Part shown: positions 1 through 11,675 of the stretch, piece after piece
Position numbering within the stretch: position 1 is the first letter of the stretch
Layout of the letters: each line of letters starts with the position of its first letter
Assembly (NCBI GenBank): GCA_024123955.1
Contig: CP099652.1
Location: forward strand, 2,480,001 to 2,544,000
Length of the DNA: 64,000 nt
Direction: 5' to 3'
Source of the DNA: Oxalobacteraceae bacterium OTU3CINTB1
GTDB taxonomy: Bacteria; Pseudomonadota; Gammaproteobacteria; Burkholderiales; Burkholderiaceae_D
Translations under genes and position numbers: made by a program
Notes under the pieces: generated by a model
Databases searched by the model: none
Told to the model about the DNA's origin: nothing
What the model saw: the letters and a program-made list of their open reading frames with translations, nothing else

Positions 1-1190
1 TGCGCCTGGTGCTGGAGCTGGACGGCGAAGTGATCCAGCGCGCCGACCCGCACATCGGCCTGCTGCACCGTGGCACCGAGAAGCTGGCGGAGCAGAAGAC
101 CTACCTGCAGTCGGTGCCGTACATGGACCGTCTGGACTACGTCTCGATGATGTGCAACGAGCACGCCTACGTGATGGCCATCGAGAAGCTGCTGGGCCTG
201 GAAGTGCCGCTGCGCGCGCAATATATCCGCGTGATGTTCGACGAGATCACCCGCATCCTGAACCACCTGATGTGGCTGGGCGCGCACGCGCTCGACGTCG
301 GCGCGATGGGTCCGTTCCTGTACGCGTTCCGCGACCGCGAAGATCTGTTCGACTGCTACGAAGCGGTGTCGGGCGCGCGCATGCACGCGGCCTACTACCG
401 TCCGGGCGGCGTGTATCGCGACCTGCCGGACTCGATGCCGCAGCACAAGCCGTCGATCATCCGTTCGGACAAGGCCATCGCCAACCTGAACGAGAACCGC
501 CAGGGCTCGCTGCTGGACTTCATCGAAGACTTCACGCGCCGTTTCCCGACCTATGTCGACGAATACGAAACGCTGCTGACCGATAACCGTATCTGGAAAC
601 AGCGGACCGTCGGCATCGGCGTGGTCGCGCCGGAAGACGCGCTGGCGATGGGCTTCACCGGCGCCATGCTGCGCGGTTCGGGCATCCAGTGGGATCTGCG
701 CAAGCACCAGCCGTACGAAGTGTACGACCTGATGGACTTCGATATTCCGATCGGCACCAACGGCGACTGCTACGACCGCTACCTGGTCCGCGTCGAGGAA
801 TTGCGCCAGTCGAACAAGATCATCAAACAGTGCGTAGAATGGCTGCGCAACAATCCAGGTCCGGTCATCACCAGCAATCATAAAGTCGCGCCTCCGGGCC
901 GCGTCGACATGAAGACCAACATGGAATCGCTGATTCACCACTTCAAGCTGTTCACCGAGGGCTTCCACGTGCCGCCGGGCGAAGCGTACAGCGCGGTGGA
1001 GCATCCGAAGGGCGAGTTCGGCATCTATCTGCTGTCGGACGGCGCCAACAAGCCATACCGTATGAAGCTGCGCGCTCCCGATTACGCCCACCTGCAGGCG
1101 CTCGACGAAATGGCGCGTGGACACATGATTGCCGACGCCGTGACCATCATCGGTACGCAAGACATCGTGTTCGGCAGTATTGACCGCTAA
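1..1190 (+). CDS. nuoD: NADH-quinone oxidoreductase subunit D (5' end outside window)
   Basis: This is the 49-kDa-type subunit of respiratory complex I. It sits in the peripheral arm and, with NuoB, forms the quinone-binding cavity. The reading frame is open from base 3 with no upstream start, so about 20 N-terminal residues lie outside the window and 395 residues are visible. The characteristic [12 protein letters not shown] segment lies near the visible N-terminus, and the family-typical end ([13 protein letters not shown]) closes the protein. It is the first visible gene of the nuoD-N run, and nuoE begins 11 bp after its stop. Nothing is odd apart from the edge truncation. Confidence 0.97.
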   Translation, partial: RLVLELDGEVIQRADPHIGLLHRGTEKLAEQKTYLQSVPYMDRLDYVSMMCNEHAYVMAIEKLLGLEVPLRAQYIRVMFDEITRILNHLMWLGAHALDVGAMGPFLYAFRDREDLFDCYEAVSGARMHAAYYRPGGVYRDLPDSMPQHKPSIIRSDKAIANLNENRQGSLLDFIEDFTRRFPTYVDEYETLLTDNRIWKQRTVGIGVVAPEDALAMGFTGAMLRGSGIQWDLRKHQPYEVYDLMDFDIPIGTNGDCYDRYLVRVEELRQSNKIIKQCVEWLRNNPGPVITSNHKVAPPGRVDMKTNMESLIHHFKLFTEGFHVPPGEAYSAVEHPKGEFGIYLLSDGANKPYRMKLRAPDYAHLQALDEMARGHMIADAVTIIGTQDIVFGSIDR

Positions 1191-1201
1191 AAGGTAAAAG
1201 T

Positions 1202-1693
1202 ATGTTGTTATCAGAGCAGTGCTTAAAAAAAATCGATCGCGAGTTGGCCAAGTACCCGGCCGACCAGCGCCAGTCGGCCGTGATGGCCGCGCTGGCCCAC
1301 GCCCAGGTTGAACTGGGCTGGATCTCGCCCGAAACCATGCAGGAACTGGCCGACTACATCCAGATGCCGGCGATCGCCGTGCAGGAAGTGGCGACTTTCT
1401 ACAATATGTACAACCTCAAGCCGGTCGGCACGCACAAGATCACCGTGTGCACCAACCTGCCATGCGCGCTGTCGGGCGGGGAGCGCGCCGCGCACCACCT
1501 GAAGCAAAAGCTGGGCATCGACTACCGCGACACCACCGCCGACGGCAAGTTCACGTTGATGGAAGGCGAGTGCATGGGCGCCTGCGGCGACGCACCGGTG
1601 ATGCTGGTGAATAACCATCGCATGTGCAGCTTCATGTCGAACGACAAAATCGACGGTCTCGTCGAGGAACTAAGCGGGAACACTACGAAATGA
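1202..1693 (+). CDS. nuoE: NADH-quinone oxidoreductase subunit E
   Basis: This is the 24-kDa-type subunit of the NADH dehydrogenase module. It has a thioredoxin-like fold carrying a [2Fe-2S] cluster (N1a). The 163-residue protein shows the four ligand cysteines in the expected spacing: C83 and C88 in VCTNLPC, then C124 and C128 in ECMGACGD. The start is preceded by a purine-rich AAAAGGTAAAAG. Its TGA overlaps the nuoF start by four bases (ATGA), which suggests translational coupling between the two subunits that share the NADH module. Confidence 0.97.
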   Translation: MLLSEQCLKKIDRELAKYPADQRQSAVMAALAHAQVELGWISPETMQELADYIQMPAIAVQEVATFYNMYNLKPVGTHKITVCTNLPCALSGGERAAHHLKQKLGIDYRDTTADGKFTLMEGECMGACGDAPVMLVNNHRMCSFMSNDKIDGLVEELSGNTTK

Positions 1694-2985
1694 CGTCACT
1701 CCACAATCGTCACATCGACCCTGTCATTCTGGCCGGCCTGGACGGCAAAAACTGGCACCTGGAAGATTACGTCAAGCGCGGCGGCTACAGCGCCCTGCGC
1801 AAGATCCTCGAAGAGAAAATCACCCCGGAACAAATCATCGCCGACCTCAAAGCGTCGTCGTTGCGCGGCCGTGGCGGCGCGGGTTTCCCTACCGGCTTGA
1901 AGTGGAGCTTCATGCCACGCCAGTTCCCGGGCCAAAAATACCTGGTCTGTAACTCGGATGAAGGCGAGCCTGGCACGTTCAAGGACCGCGACATCATGCG
2001 TTACAACCCGCATGCATTGATCGAGGGCATGGCCATCGGCGCCTACGCCATGGGCATCACGGTGGGCTACAACTACATCCACGGCGAGATCTTCGAGGTC
2101 TACACGCAGTTCGAGGACGCGCTGGAAGAGGCGCGCGCCGCCGGCTTCCTGGGTGACAAGATCATGGGCAGCGAGTTCAGCTTCCAGCTGCACGCGCACC
2201 ACGGTTACGGCGCCTACATCTGCGGCGAAGAAACCGCGCTGCTGGAGTCGCTGGAAGGCAAGAAGGGCCAGCCGCGCTTCAAGCCGCCTTTCCCGGCTTC
2301 GTTCGGCCTGTACGGCAAGCCGACCACCATCAACAACACCGAGACCTTCGCCGCCGTCCCGTTCATTCTGAATATGGGCCCGGAAAAGTACCTCGGCATG
2401 GGTCGTCCGAACAACGGCGGTTCGAAGATCTTTTCGATCTCGGGCGACGTTGAATTGCCGGGCAACTACGAAGTCCCGCTGGGCACGCCGTTCGCCAAAC
2501 TGCTGGAACTGGCAGGCGGCATGCGCGGCGGCAAAAAGATCAAGGCCGTCATCCCTGGCGGCTCGTCCGCGCCGGTGATTCGTGGCGAACTGATGATGAA
2601 CACCGACCTGGACTACGACTCGATCGCCAAGGCTGGTTCGATGCTCGGTTCGGGCGCCGTCATCGTCATGGACGAGACCCGTTGCATGGTCAAGGCGATG
2701 GAACGCCTGGCGTACTTCTACTTTGAAGAGTCGTGCGGCCAGTGTACCCCTTGCCGCGAAGGCACCGGCTGGATGTACCGCATGATCCACCGCATCGAAA
2801 ACGGCCAGGGCCGTCCGTCGGACCTGGACGTGCTGAACTCGATCTGCGACAACATCCAGGGCCGCACCATTTGCGCGCTGGGCGACGCGGCGGCCATGCC
2901 GATGCGCGCGTTCATCAAGCAATTCCGCGAAGAATTTGAATATCACGTCGAGCACAAGCATTGCTTAGTGCCCGCTTACATCTAA
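1690..2985 (+). CDS. nuoF: NADH-quinone oxidoreductase subunit F (NADH- and FMN-binding)
   Basis: This is the 51-kDa-type subunit, where NADH is oxidised and electrons enter through FMN and the N3 [4Fe-4S] cluster. The 431-residue protein has the glycine-rich [10 protein letters not shown] loop at residues 60-69 and the cluster ligands in SCGQCTPC (Cys349, 352, 355), with the fourth ligand at Cys395 in TICALGD. A longer frame opens at 1624, but its extra residues lie inside nuoE and read as off-frame sequence. The ATG at 1690, which overlaps the nuoE stop, gives the normal family N-terminus. Confidence 0.97.
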   Translation: MTSLHNRHIDPVILAGLDGKNWHLEDYVKRGGYSALRKILEEKITPEQIIADLKASSLRGRGGAGFPTGLKWSFMPRQFPGQKYLVCNSDEGEPGTFKDRDIMRYNPHALIEGMAIGAYAMGITVGYNYIHGEIFEVYTQFEDALEEARAAGFLGDKIMGSEFSFQLHAHHGYGAYICGEETALLESLEGKKGQPRFKPPFPASFGLYGKPTTINNTETFAAVPFILNMGPEKYLGMGRPNNGGSKIFSISGDVELPGNYEVPLGTPFAKLLELAGGMRGGKKIKAVIPGGSSAPVIRGELMMNTDLDYDSIAKAGSMLGSGAVIVMDETRCMVKAMERLAYFYFEESCGQCTPCREGTGWMYRMIHRIENGQGRPSDLDVLNSICDNIQGRTICALGDAAAMPMRAFIKQFREEFEYHVEHKHCLVPAYI

Positions 2986-3007
2986 GCTGCGTCAGGTAAC
3001 GATCACC

Positions 3008-5332
3008 ATGGTTGAAATCGAAATAGACGGCAAAAAAGTCGAAGTCCCTGCTGGTAGCATGGTGATGGACGCCGCCAACAAATTGGGAACCTACATTCCG
3101 CACTTCTGCTATCACAAGAAATTGTCGATCGCCGCGAACTGCCGCATGTGTCTCGTCGAAGTGGAGAAGGCGCCTAAGCCTTTGCCAGCATGCGCTACGC
3201 CGGTCTCGGCCGGCATGATCGTGCGCTCCGCGTCGGACAAGGCCGTGCAGGCACAGAAGTCCGTGATGGAATTCCTGCTGATTAACCACCCGCTCGACTG
3301 CCCGATCTGCGATCAGGGCGGCGAATGCCAGCTGCAGGATTTGGCTGTCGGCTACGGCAAGGGCGATTCGCGCTACGAAGAAGACAAGCGCGTCGTCGTG
3401 CCGAAGGATGCCGGTCCGCTGGTGTCGATGCAAGAGATGGCGCGCTGCATCCAGTGCACCCGCTGCGTGCGTTTCGGCCAGGAAGTGGCCGGCGTCATGG
3501 AGCTGGGCATGATCGGCCGTGGCGAACACTCGGAAATCACCGCCTTCGTCGGCCAGACCGTCAACTCGGAAATGTCGGGCAACATGATCGACCTGTGCCC
3601 GGTTGGCGCGCTGACGTCGAAGCCGTTCCGCTACAGCGCCCGTTCGTGGGAACTGTCGCGCCGCAAATCGGTGTCGATGCACGACGGCCTGGGTTCTAAC
3701 CTGATCGTTCAGGTCAAGAACGGCAAGGTCATGCGCGTGCTGCCGCTGGAAAACGACGCTGTCAACGAGTGCTGGATCTCGGACAAGGACCGTTTCGCCT
3801 ACGAAGGCTTGAACACCGATGACCGTCTGACCCAGCCGATGCTGAAGCAGGGCGGCGAATGGAAAGAAGTGAGCTGGCAGACCGCGCTGGAATACGTGGC
3901 GCACGGCCTGAAAAACATCAAGCACGAACACGGTGACAAGGCGCTGGCTTCGCTGGCGACGCCGCATTCGACCCTGGAAGAACTGCACCTGCTGCAAAAG
4001 CTGACCCGCGCCATGGGCTCGGACAGCGTCGACACGCGTCTGCGCCACAGCGATTTCTCGCTGGGCGACGTGACCCCTTGGCTTGGCATGAGCATCACCG
4101 AATTCGGCGCCTTGAACCGCGCTTTCGTGATCGGCTCCTTCCTGCGCAAGGATCACCCGCTGCTGGCGACCCGCCTGCGTTCGTCCGTCAAGAACGGCGC
4201 CAAGCTGTCGATCCTGAACGCGACCGACGACGACCTGTTGATGAAAGTGGCGAACAAGATGATCGCCGCGCCGTCGGAGTGGCTGTCGGCGCTGTCGCAA
4301 GTGGTGGTGGCTGTCGCCAAGGCCAAGGAAGTGTCGGCGCCTGCCGGCTTCGAAGGCATAGAGGCGTCGGACGCCGCGACCGCGATCGCCGCGTCGCTTG
4401 TCTCCGGTGAAAACAAAGGCGTCTTCCTGGGTAACGCGGCAACGCAGCACCCGCAAGCCGCCGCGCTGCACGCCGCCGCGCAATGGATCGCCGAACAAAC
4501 CGGCGCCAAACTGGGCTACCTGACCGAAGCCGCCAACACCGTCGGCGCCTACCTGGTCAACGCCAACGGCGCCACGGCTCCTGCCTTCACCGAACCTAAG
4601 CAAGCTTACATCCTGCTGAACGTCGAGCCGGAACTGGACGCCTACAACCCGCAAGCCGCTGTCGCCGCGCTGAAAAAAGCCGAGATGGTCGTCGTCATGT
4701 CCGCCTACAAGCATGGCATGGACTACGCCGACGTGCTGCTGCCGGTGTCGCCATTCAGCGAAACCTCGGGCACCTTCGTCAACTGCGAAGGCCGTCCGCA
4801 AAGCTTCAACGGCACCGTCAAGCCGCTGCTGGAAACCCGCCCTGCGTGGAAAGTGCTGCGCGTGCTGGGTAACATCCTCGGCCTGGCCGGTTTCGACTAC
4901 GACACCTCGGAAGCGATCCGCGACGAAGTGGTGACTGCCGATTTTGCCGCCCGCTTGAACAACACGAGCAAGCAAACCGTCGTGGCGTCCAACTTTGCCG
5001 GTTCGATCGAGACCACCGGTACCGAGCGTATCGCCGACGTGCCGATCTACTTCGCCGACGCCGTTGTGCGCCGCGCCGAGTCGCTGCAGAAGATGGCCGA
5101 TTCGGCTGCGCCTAAAGCGCACCTCTCGACCGTTCTGGCGCAGCAGCTGGGCGTCGCCGCCGGCGACACCGTCAAGGTCACGCAAGGTTCGGGCAGCGCC
5201 ATTTTGGTGGCCGCCGTCGATGCAAGCCTGCCAGCGAACGCCGTGCGCGTCGCAGCGGCCCATCCATCGACCGCCGCACTGGGTGGCATGTTCGGTCCTA
5301 TCACCGTTGAAAAAGCAGGGGAGGGTAAATAA
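3008..5332 (+). CDS. nuoG: NADH-quinone oxidoreductase subunit G
   Basis: This is the large iron-sulfur subunit of the complex I peripheral arm (774 residues). The N-terminal ferredoxin-like [2Fe-2S] part holds [15 protein letters not shown]. It is followed by the His/Cys cluster region [18 protein letters not shown] and a [4Fe-4S] set beginning CIQCTRC and completed by DLCPVGAL. The C-terminal half is a molybdopterin-oxidoreductase-like fold, which in NuoG is structural. Its TAA overlaps the nuoH ATG by one base. The C-terminal third is Ala-rich, as expected for this part of NuoG. Confidence 0.97.
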   Translation: MVEIEIDGKKVEVPAGSMVMDAANKLGTYIPHFCYHKKLSIAANCRMCLVEVEKAPKPLPACATPVSAGMIVRSASDKAVQAQKSVMEFLLINHPLDCPICDQGGECQLQDLAVGYGKGDSRYEEDKRVVVPKDAGPLVSMQEMARCIQCTRCVRFGQEVAGVMELGMIGRGEHSEITAFVGQTVNSEMSGNMIDLCPVGALTSKPFRYSARSWELSRRKSVSMHDGLGSNLIVQVKNGKVMRVLPLENDAVNECWISDKDRFAYEGLNTDDRLTQPMLKQGGEWKEVSWQTALEYVAHGLKNIKHEHGDKALASLATPHSTLEELHLLQKLTRAMGSDSVDTRLRHSDFSLGDVTPWLGMSITEFGALNRAFVIGSFLRKDHPLLATRLRSSVKNGAKLSILNATDDDLLMKVANKMIAAPSEWLSALSQVVVAVAKAKEVSAPAGFEGIEASDAATAIAASLVSGENKGVFLGNAATQHPQAAALHAAAQWIAEQTGAKLGYLTEAANTVGAYLVNANGATAPAFTEPKQAYILLNVEPELDAYNPQAAVAALKKAEMVVVMSAYKHGMDYADVLLPVSPFSETSGTFVNCEGRPQSFNGTVKPLLETRPAWKVLRVLGNILGLAGFDYDTSEAIRDEVVTADFAARLNNTSKQTVVASNFAGSIETTGTERIADVPIYFADAVVRRAESLQKMADSAAPKAHLSTVLAQQLGVAAGDTVKVTQGSGSAILVAAVDASLPANAVRVAAAHPSTAALGGMFGPITVEKAGEGK

Positions 5333-6417
5333 TGGCTCTGCCTGAATTCGTCACTACATTGTATGACCTGGGCGCCACCAGCCCGATCGCGCCGGTATGG
5401 CCGATCGTCTGGACGATGATCAAAATCGTCCTGGTGCTGCTGCCGCTGATGGGCCTTGTCGCCTACCTGACCTTGTGGGAACGTAAGTTCATCGGCTGGA
5501 TTCAAATCCGCGTCGGTCCGAACCGCGTCGGTCCCATGGGGCTGCTGCAGCCGATCGCCGATGCGCTCAAGCTGCTGTTCAAAGAAATCATCATGCCGGC
5601 GAAGGCCAACCCAGGCCTGTTCGTCATCGGTCCGATCATGACCATCATGCCGGCGCTGGCCGCATGGTCGGTGGTGCCATTCGGTCCGGAAGCGGTGCTG
5701 GCCAACGTCAACGCCGCCTTGCTGCTGCTGATGGCGATCACCTCGATGGAAGTCTACGGCATCATCATCGCCGGCTGGGCGTCGAACTCGAAGTACTCGT
5801 TCATGGGCGCGATGCGCGCCTCGGCGCAGATGATTTCCTACGAAATCCCGATGGGCTTCGTATTCGTCGTGATCCTGATGGTTTCGGGTTCGCTGAACTT
5901 CGGCGACATCGTCGCCATGCAGCAGCGCGGCATGATGGCCGACCACGGTCTGAACATCCTGTCGTGGAACTGGCTGCCGTTGCTGCCGCTGTTCGTCGTC
6001 TACCTGACCTCCGGCCTGGCCGAAGCGAACCGCCATCCGTTCGACGTGGTCGAGGGTGAGTCGGAAATCGTCGCCGGCCACATGGTCGAGTATTCGGGCA
6101 TGGCCTACGCCATGTTCATGCTGGCCGAATACGCCAACATGATCCTGATCGCGACCGTCGGTTCGATCATGTTCCTGGGCGGCTGGTCCGCACCGTTTGC
6201 CTTCCTCGAATTCTGGGGCGGTTTCGGCGGCTTCTTCTGGCTGTTCGCCAAGGCGTTCTTCCTGGTGTCGGTCTTCATCTGGGTGCGCGGTACCTTCCCA
6301 CGCTACCGCTACGACCAGATCATGCGTCTGGGCTGGAAAGTGTTCATTCCTCTGACGCTGGTGTACCTGGTGTTCGTGGCCGGCTGGATGCAGACATCCT
6401 GGAATATCTGGAAGTAA
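5332..6417 (+). CDS. nuoH: NADH-quinone oxidoreductase subunit H
   Basis: This is the membrane subunit that links the peripheral arm and quinone site to the proton-pumping arm (ND1-type). The 361-residue protein has about eight hydrophobic segments. The conserved amphipathic stretch [19 protein letters not shown] follows the first helix, and the acidic loop [16 protein letters not shown], typical of the quinone-chamber side, lies near the middle. The start overlaps the nuoG stop (TAATG). nuoI follows after 12 bp. Confidence 0.97.
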   Translation: MALPEFVTTLYDLGATSPIAPVWPIVWTMIKIVLVLLPLMGLVAYLTLWERKFIGWIQIRVGPNRVGPMGLLQPIADALKLLFKEIIMPAKANPGLFVIGPIMTIMPALAAWSVVPFGPEAVLANVNAALLLLMAITSMEVYGIIIAGWASNSKYSFMGAMRASAQMISYEIPMGFVFVVILMVSGSLNFGDIVAMQQRGMMADHGLNILSWNWLPLLPLFVVYLTSGLAEANRHPFDVVEGESEIVAGHMVEYSGMAYAMFMLAEYANMILIATVGSIMFLGGWSAPFAFLEFWGGFGGFFWLFAKAFFLVSVFIWVRGTFPRYRYDQIMRLGWKVFIPLTLVYLVFVAGWMQTSWNIWK

Positions 6418-6429
6418 GGACAAGAGAAA

Positions 6430-6918
6430 ATGGAACGATTAAAAGACTTCTTCGGCAGCTTCATGCTGGCCGAATTGATAAAAGGGATGGCGCTGACGGG
6501 CAAGTACATGTTCTCGCGCAAAATCACCGTGCAGTACCCGGAAGAGAAGACGCCGATGTCGCCGCGCTTCCGCGGCCTGCACGCGCTGCGCCGCTACCCA
6601 AACGGCGAAGAACGCTGCATCGCCTGCAAACTGTGCGAAGCGGTGTGCCCGGCGATGGCCATCACCATCGAATCGGAACAGCGTGACGACGGTTCGCGCC
6701 GCACCACGCGTTACGACATCGATCTGACCAAGTGCATCTTCTGCGGTTTCTGCGAAGAGTCCTGCCCGGTCGATTCGATCGTCGAGACGCACGTGCTGGA
6801 GTACCACGGCGAGAAGCGCGGTGATTTGTACTACACCAAAGAGATGCTGCTGGCCGTTGGCGATCGCTATGAAAACCAGATCGCCGAAGCCCGCGCAGCC
6901 GACGCTCCTTACCGCTGA
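6430..6918 (+). CDS. nuoI: NADH-quinone oxidoreductase subunit I
   Basis: This is the TYKY-type ferredoxin subunit that carries clusters N6a and N6b to the quinone site. The 162-residue protein has two classic CxxCxxCxxxCP motifs: [12 protein letters not shown] in the first half and [12 protein letters not shown] further on. A short amphipathic N-terminal helix precedes them. An 82-bp gap separates it from nuoJ, the longest inside this operon. It contains a short GC-rich inverted repeat (gcggg near 6925 and ccgc near 6953), but no convincing terminator with a U-run. Confidence 0.97.
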   Translation: MERLKDFFGSFMLAELIKGMALTGKYMFSRKITVQYPEEKTPMSPRFRGLHALRRYPNGEERCIACKLCEAVCPAMAITIESEQRDDGSRRTTRYDIDLTKCIFCGFCEESCPVDSIVETHVLEYHGEKRGDLYYTKEMLLAVGDRYENQIAEARAADAPYR

Positions 6919-7000
6919 CGACAGGCGGGCCAATGGTGAAGTTTGCCGGTCCGCCGCACAGTGGTGCCGATAATAAAACTGTACGTCTCTTGGGTTAGTT

Positions 7001-7645
7001 ATGGAATTTAAAACTGCTTTGTTCTACGCCTTCTCAGCCATCATGGTATTGGCTGCGACGCGCGTTATCACGGCCCGCAATCCGGTGCACGCAGCGCTGT
7101 TCCTGGTGCTGGCGTTCTTCTCGGCCGCCGGTATCTGGATGCTGCTCGAAGCCGAGTTCCTGGCCATCGTGCTGGTGCTGGTCTATGTCGGCGCCGTCAT
7201 GGTGCTGTTCCTGTTCGTGGTCATGATGCTCGACATCGACACCGACAAGATGCGCGAAAACTTCTGGGGCTACCTGCCGATCGCGTCGTTCGTCGGCGTC
7301 ATCATCGTGCTGGAAATGGCCGCCGTGCTGTGGCGCTCCTTCCTGTCGTTCGACCAGCAGGCCGTCAGCGCCGGCAACATCGGCGGCACCAAGGAACTCG
7401 GTATCCTGATCTTCACCAAATATGTCTACGGCTTTGAAATCGCAGCGGCGATCCTGCTGGTCGCGATTGTCGCGGCAGTGGCGCTGACGCTGCGCAAGCG
7501 TAAGGACACCAAACATTTCGACCCGGCAGACGCTGTCCGCGTCAAGCGCAACGACCGTCTGAAGATCGTCAAGATCGACGCGGTGCGTCCACGCGTGGAC
7601 GTGGCGCCAGCCGCCGGTTCGGCCGAAGCAAAGGAGACCCCATGA
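7001..7645 (+). CDS. nuoJ: NADH-quinone oxidoreductase subunit J
   Basis: This is the ND6-type membrane subunit of complex I. The protein has 214 residues, with five hydrophobic helices in the first 165 and then a basic, charged C-terminal tail of about 45 residues. The helix-3 stretch [17 protein letters not shown] matches the family's characteristic pi-bulge helix region. Its TGA overlaps the nuoK start by four bases (ATGA), so the two small membrane subunits are probably translated together. Confidence 0.96.
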   Translation: MEFKTALFYAFSAIMVLAATRVITARNPVHAALFLVLAFFSAAGIWMLLEAEFLAIVLVLVYVGAVMVLFLFVVMMLDIDTDKMRENFWGYLPIASFVGVIIVLEMAAVLWRSFLSFDQQAVSAGNIGGTKELGILIFTKYVYGFEIAAAILLVAIVAAVALTLRKRKDTKHFDPADAVRVKRNDRLKIVKIDAVRPRVDVAPAAGSAEAKETP

Positions 7646-7950
7646 CTTTATCGCTTGCTCACTACCTCGTTCTTGGCGCGATCCTGTTCGCGATCTCGAT
7701 CGTGGGTATTTTCTTGAATCGCAAGAACATCATTATTCTGCTGATGGCCATCGAATTGATGCTGCTGGCGGTGAACATGAACTTCATCGCGTTCTCCCAC
7801 TATCTGGGCGACGCGGCCGGGCAGATCTTCGTTTTCTTCATCCTGACCGTGGCGGCTGCCGAATCGGCAATCGGCCTCGCGATTCTGGTGGTGATGTTCC
7901 GTAATCTGGACACCATCAATGTGGAAGACCTGGATAGCCTTAAGGGTTAA
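7642..7950 (+). CDS. nuoK: NADH-quinone oxidoreductase subunit K
   Basis: This is the ND4L-type subunit, 102 residues with three transmembrane helices. The membrane-embedded glutamates expected of NuoK are visible in [11 protein letters not shown] and in the [11 protein letters not shown] helix. The N-terminus and length match the family. It overlaps nuoJ by four bases, and nuoL follows after 48 bp. Confidence 0.97.
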   Translation: MTLSLAHYLVLGAILFAISIVGIFLNRKNIIILLMAIELMLLAVNMNFIAFSHYLGDAAGQIFVFFILTVAAAESAIGLAILVVMFRNLDTINVEDLDSLKG

Positions 7951-7998
7951 TCCCGCGGCTTTAGTTCTAATCTCGAAAAATAACGATTAAGGTTCATC

Positions 7999-10125
7999 AT
8001 GGCGGGTACTCTTCTTAACCCTAACCTCCTGCTAGCCGTACCACTGGCGCCGCTGGCCGGCGCTGCGGTGGCGGGTTTGTTAGGAACCAAATTCTTTGGC
8101 AACGTTGTCGGTCGCAAGACTTCGCACACCGCGACCATCCTCGGCGTGCTGGTCGCGCTGATCCTGTCGGTGATGACGCTGAACGATGTGCTTAACGGCG
8201 CGACGTTCAACGGCACCATCTACCACTGGATGACGGTGGCGGGCGTGAAGTTCGAAGTCGGCTTCCAGATCGATTCGCTGTCGGCGATGATGATGTGCGT
8301 GGTGACCTTCGTGTCGCTGATGGTGCACATCTACACCATCGGCTACATGGCGGAAGACGAGGGCTATAACCGTTTCTTCGCCTACATTTCGCTGTTCACG
8401 TTCTCGATGCTAATGCTGGTCATGGCCAACAACTTCCTGCAGCTGTTCTTCGGCTGGGAAGCGGTGGGCCTGGTCTCGTACCTGCTGATCGGCTTCTGGT
8501 ACACCCGCCCAACAGCGATCGTGGCCAACATGAAGGCGTTCCTGGTCAATCGCGTCGGCGACTTCGGCTTCATCCTCGGTATCGGCCTGCTGCTGGCCTA
8601 CGCCGGCACCATGAACTACCAGGAAGTCTTCGCCAAGAAGGAAGCGCTGGCGATGTTGACGCTGCCGGGCACCGACTGGATGCTGCTGACCGTCGCCTGT
8701 ATCTGCCTGTTCATCGGCGCGATGGGTAAATCGGCGCAGTTCCCGCTGCACGTCTGGCTGCCTGACTCGATGGAAGGCCCAACCCCGATTTCGGCACTGA
8801 TCCACGCGGCGACGATGGTTACCGCCGGTATCTTCATGGTGTCGCGCATGTCGCCGCTATTCGAACTGTCGGACACCGCGCTGTCGTTCATCCTGGTCAT
8901 CGGCTCGATCACCGCGCTGTTCATGGGCTTCCTGGGCATCATCCAGAACGACATCAAGCGCGTGGTCGCTTACTCGACGCTGTCGCAGCTGGGCTACATG
9001 ACCGTGGCACTGGGTTCGTCGGCGTACTCGGTGGCCGTGTTCCACCTGATGACCCACGCGTTCTTCAAAGCGCTGCTGTTCCTTGGCGCCGGTTCGGTCA
9101 TCATCGGTATGCACCACGACCAGGACATCCGCAACATGGGTGGTCTGCGCAAGTACATGCCAATCACTTGGATCACTTCCTTGCTCGGTTCCCTGGCGCT
9201 GATCGGTACGCCGTTCTTCTCGGGCTTCTACTCGAAGGATTCGATCATCGAAGCTGTGCACGAGACCACGATCTGGGGTTCGGGCTTCGCCAACTTCGCC
9301 GTGCTGGCAGGTGTGTTCGTGACCGCGTTCTACTCGTTCCGCATGTACTTCCTGGTCTTCCACGGCAAGGAGCGTTTCGGCCAGGCCCACGCCCATGGTC
9401 ACCACGATGCGCACCACGCACACGATGCGCATGCGCCTAAAGCCGCCCATGGCGCCGATCCGGCCGCACACGGCCACGATTCGGACGCGCACCACGAAGA
9501 GGAAGAGGACGACCACGCACACCACGGCCTGGAGCCGGGTCAGAAGCCGCATGAATCGCCATTCGTGGTCTGGTTCCCGCTGGTCATGCTGGCCATCCCG
9601 TCGGTGCTGATCGGTTACTTCACGATCGCGCCTATGCTGCACGGCGACTTCTTCAAGGACGTCATCTTCATCGGTGAAAACCACAAGGCGATGGAAATCC
9701 TGGGCGAAGAGTTCCACGGTCCGCTGGCCATGGCGATCCACTCCCTGACGTCGCTGCCACTGTGGCTGGCGATTGCAGGCGTGGCGACGGCGTACTACTG
9801 CTACATGATCAATCCACGCGTACCGGCATGGTTCTTCGCCAAGTTCAAGGCCATCCACACCCTGTTGGACAACAAGTACTACATGGACAAGTTCAACGAA
9901 GTGGTGTTCGCCGGTGGCGCGCGCTTGCTGGGTAACGGCCTGTGGAACGTCGGCGACAAGACCCTGATCGACGGCCTGCTGGTCAACGGCAGCGCCAAGG
10001 TCGTGAACTGGTTCTCGAAGCTGACGCGTTTGGGGCAGACTGGTTACATCTACCACTACGCTTTCGTCATGATCCTGGGCATTCTGGGGTTCCTGGTCTA
10101 CTTCCTGCCGTTTTGGCACGCTTAA
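7999..10125 (+). CDS. nuoL: NADH-quinone oxidoreductase subunit L with His-rich loop
   Basis: This is an antiporter-like proton-pumping subunit (ND5-type) that also carries the long lateral helix in its C-terminal part. The 708-residue protein has the conserved FFGWEAVGLVSYLLIGFW segment near residue 150 and the SAQFPLHVWLPDSMEGPTP segment near residue 245. Between the antiporter core and the C-terminal helices, residues of about 455-515 (bases 9361-9550) form a hydrophilic stretch very rich in His, with an added run of Asp and Glu. This stretch makes the protein longer than the usual ~615-680 residues. Confidence 0.96.
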   Translation: MAGTLLNPNLLLAVPLAPLAGAAVAGLLGTKFFGNVVGRKTSHTATILGVLVALILSVMTLNDVLNGATFNGTIYHWMTVAGVKFEVGFQIDSLSAMMMCVVTFVSLMVHIYTIGYMAEDEGYNRFFAYISLFTFSMLMLVMANNFLQLFFGWEAVGLVSYLLIGFWYTRPTAIVANMKAFLVNRVGDFGFILGIGLLLAYAGTMNYQEVFAKKEALAMLTLPGTDWMLLTVACICLFIGAMGKSAQFPLHVWLPDSMEGPTPISALIHAATMVTAGIFMVSRMSPLFELSDTALSFILVIGSITALFMGFLGIIQNDIKRVVAYSTLSQLGYMTVALGSSAYSVAVFHLMTHAFFKALLFLGAGSVIIGMHHDQDIRNMGGLRKYMPITWITSLLGSLALIGTPFFSGFYSKDSIIEAVHETTIWGSGFANFAVLAGVFVTAFYSFRMYFLVFHGKERFGQAHAHGHHDAHHAHDAHAPKAAHGADPAAHGHDSDAHHEEEEDDHAHHGLEPGQKPHESPFVVWFPLVMLAIPSVLIGYFTIAPMLHGDFFKDVIFIGENHKAMEILGEEFHGPLAMAIHSLTSLPLWLAIAGVATAYYCYMINPRVPAWFFAKFKAIHTLLDNKYYMDKFNEVVFAGGARLLGNGLWNVGDKTLIDGLLVNGSAKVVNWFSKLTRLGQTGYIYHYAFVMILGILGFLVYFLPFWHA

Positions 10126-10156
10126 TTAGCTGATACGCAAAGAGATAACGATAACC

Positions 10157-11656
10157 ATGATGCAGTCAACTATATCTACCTTACCTCCGTACCTGAGCCT
10201 GGCGATCTGGCTTCCGATTGTGTTCGGCCTTCTGGTGTTAGCCGTCGGCCGTGACACCAACGCGGCGCTGGTCCGCGTCGGCTCGCTGATCGGCGCGATC
10301 GTCAGCTTCGCCGCGACCATCCCGCTGATCACGAACTTCAACAACGCCGCACACGGCATGCAGTTCGTCGAAAAATCGCCCTGGATCGAGACGTTCAACA
10401 TCTACTACTCGCTGGGCATCGACGGCCTGTCGCTGTGGTTCGTGCCGCTGACGGCATTCATCACCGTGATCGTCGTGATCTCGGCCTGGCAGGTGATCCA
10501 GAAGCGCGTCGCGCAGTACATGGGCGCCTTCCTGATCCTGTCCGGTTTGATGATCGGCGTGTTCTGCGCGATGGACGGCCTGCTGTTCTACTTCTTCTTC
10601 GAAGCGACCCTGATCCCGATGTACATCATCATCGGCGTGTGGGGTGGTGAGAACCGCGTGTACGCATCGTTCAAGTTCTTCCTCTACACCTTCTTCGGCT
10701 CCTTGCTGACCTTGGTCGCGATCATTTACCTGTACCGCGTCACGGGTACCTTCGACATCCTGACCTGGCACCTGACGCCGTTGACGATGCGAGAGCAGAT
10801 CTTCATCTTCATCGCCTTCTTCATGGCCTTCGCCGTCAAGGTTCCGATGTTCCCGGTCCACACCTGGCTGCCGGACGTCCACGTCGAAGCGCCAACCGGC
10901 GGTTCCGCCGTGCTGGCCGCGATCATGCTGAAGCTGGGCGCCTACGGTTTCCTGCGTTTCTCGCTGCCGATCACCCCGGACGCGTCGCACTACCTGTCGG
11001 GCTTCGTGATCACGCTGTCGCTGATCGCCGTGATCTACGTCGGCCTGGTCGCACTGGTACAGAAGGACATGAAAAAGCTGGTTGCCTATTCGTCGATCGC
11101 GCACATGGGCTTCGTCACCCTGGGCTTCTTCATCTTCAACGCCATCGGCGTACAGGGCGCGATCGTGCAAATGATCTCGCACGGCTTCATCTCCGGCGCG
11201 ATGTTCCTGTGTATCGGCGTGCTGTATGACCAGGCGCACTCGCGTCAAATCGCCGACTACGGTGGTGTCGTCAACAAGATGCCGAAGTTCGCCGCGCTGT
11301 TCATCTTCTTCTCGATGGCTAACTGCGGTCTGCCTGCGACTTCCGGCTTCGTCGGCGAGTTCATGGTGATCCTGGGCGCCGTGCAGTACAACTTCTGGAT
11401 CGGTTTGCTGGCCGCGACCGCGCTGATCTTCGGTGCAGCCTACTCGCTGTGGATGGCCAAGCGCGTCATCTTCGGCAAAGTGACCAACCACCATGTGGCC
11501 GCGCTGGTCGATGTCAATGGCCGCGAGTTCTTCATGCTGGGTGTCCTGGCGATCGCGGTGCTGGTCATGGGTCTGTACCCGGCGCCATTCACCGACACGA
11601 TGCAAACCTCGGTCGCCGACCTGCTGACGCATGTCGCAAAAAGCAAGCTGCCTTAA
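10157..11656 (+). CDS. nuoM: NADH-quinone oxidoreductase subunit M
   Basis: This is an antiporter-like proton-pumping membrane subunit (ND4-type), 499 residues with about 14 helices. Diagnostic segments are FFEATLIPMYIIIGVWGG, which holds the key membrane glutamate, and KVPMFPVHTWLPDVHVEAP. It lies between nuoL and nuoN with short gaps of 31 and 19 bp, so it is part of the same transcript. Confidence 0.97.
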   Translation: MMQSTISTLPPYLSLAIWLPIVFGLLVLAVGRDTNAALVRVGSLIGAIVSFAATIPLITNFNNAAHGMQFVEKSPWIETFNIYYSLGIDGLSLWFVPLTAFITVIVVISAWQVIQKRVAQYMGAFLILSGLMIGVFCAMDGLLFYFFFEATLIPMYIIIGVWGGENRVYASFKFFLYTFFGSLLTLVAIIYLYRVTGTFDILTWHLTPLTMREQIFIFIAFFMAFAVKVPMFPVHTWLPDVHVEAPTGGSAVLAAIMLKLGAYGFLRFSLPITPDASHYLSGFVITLSLIAVIYVGLVALVQKDMKKLVAYSSIAHMGFVTLGFFIFNAIGVQGAIVQMISHGFISGAMFLCIGVLYDQAHSRQIADYGGVVNKMPKFAALFIFFSMANCGLPATSGFVGEFMVILGAVQYNFWIGLLAATALIFGAAYSLWMAKRVIFGKVTNHHVAALVDVNGREFFMLGVLAIAVLVMGLYPAPFTDTMQTSVADLLTHVAKSKLP

Positions 11657-11675
11657 GAAAAACGGAAACGCATAA

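Noticed and set aside
1624..1689. Longer nuoF start at 1624
   Set aside because: The extra residues lie inside nuoE in another frame, and the family N-terminus begins at 1690, which overlaps the nuoE stop.
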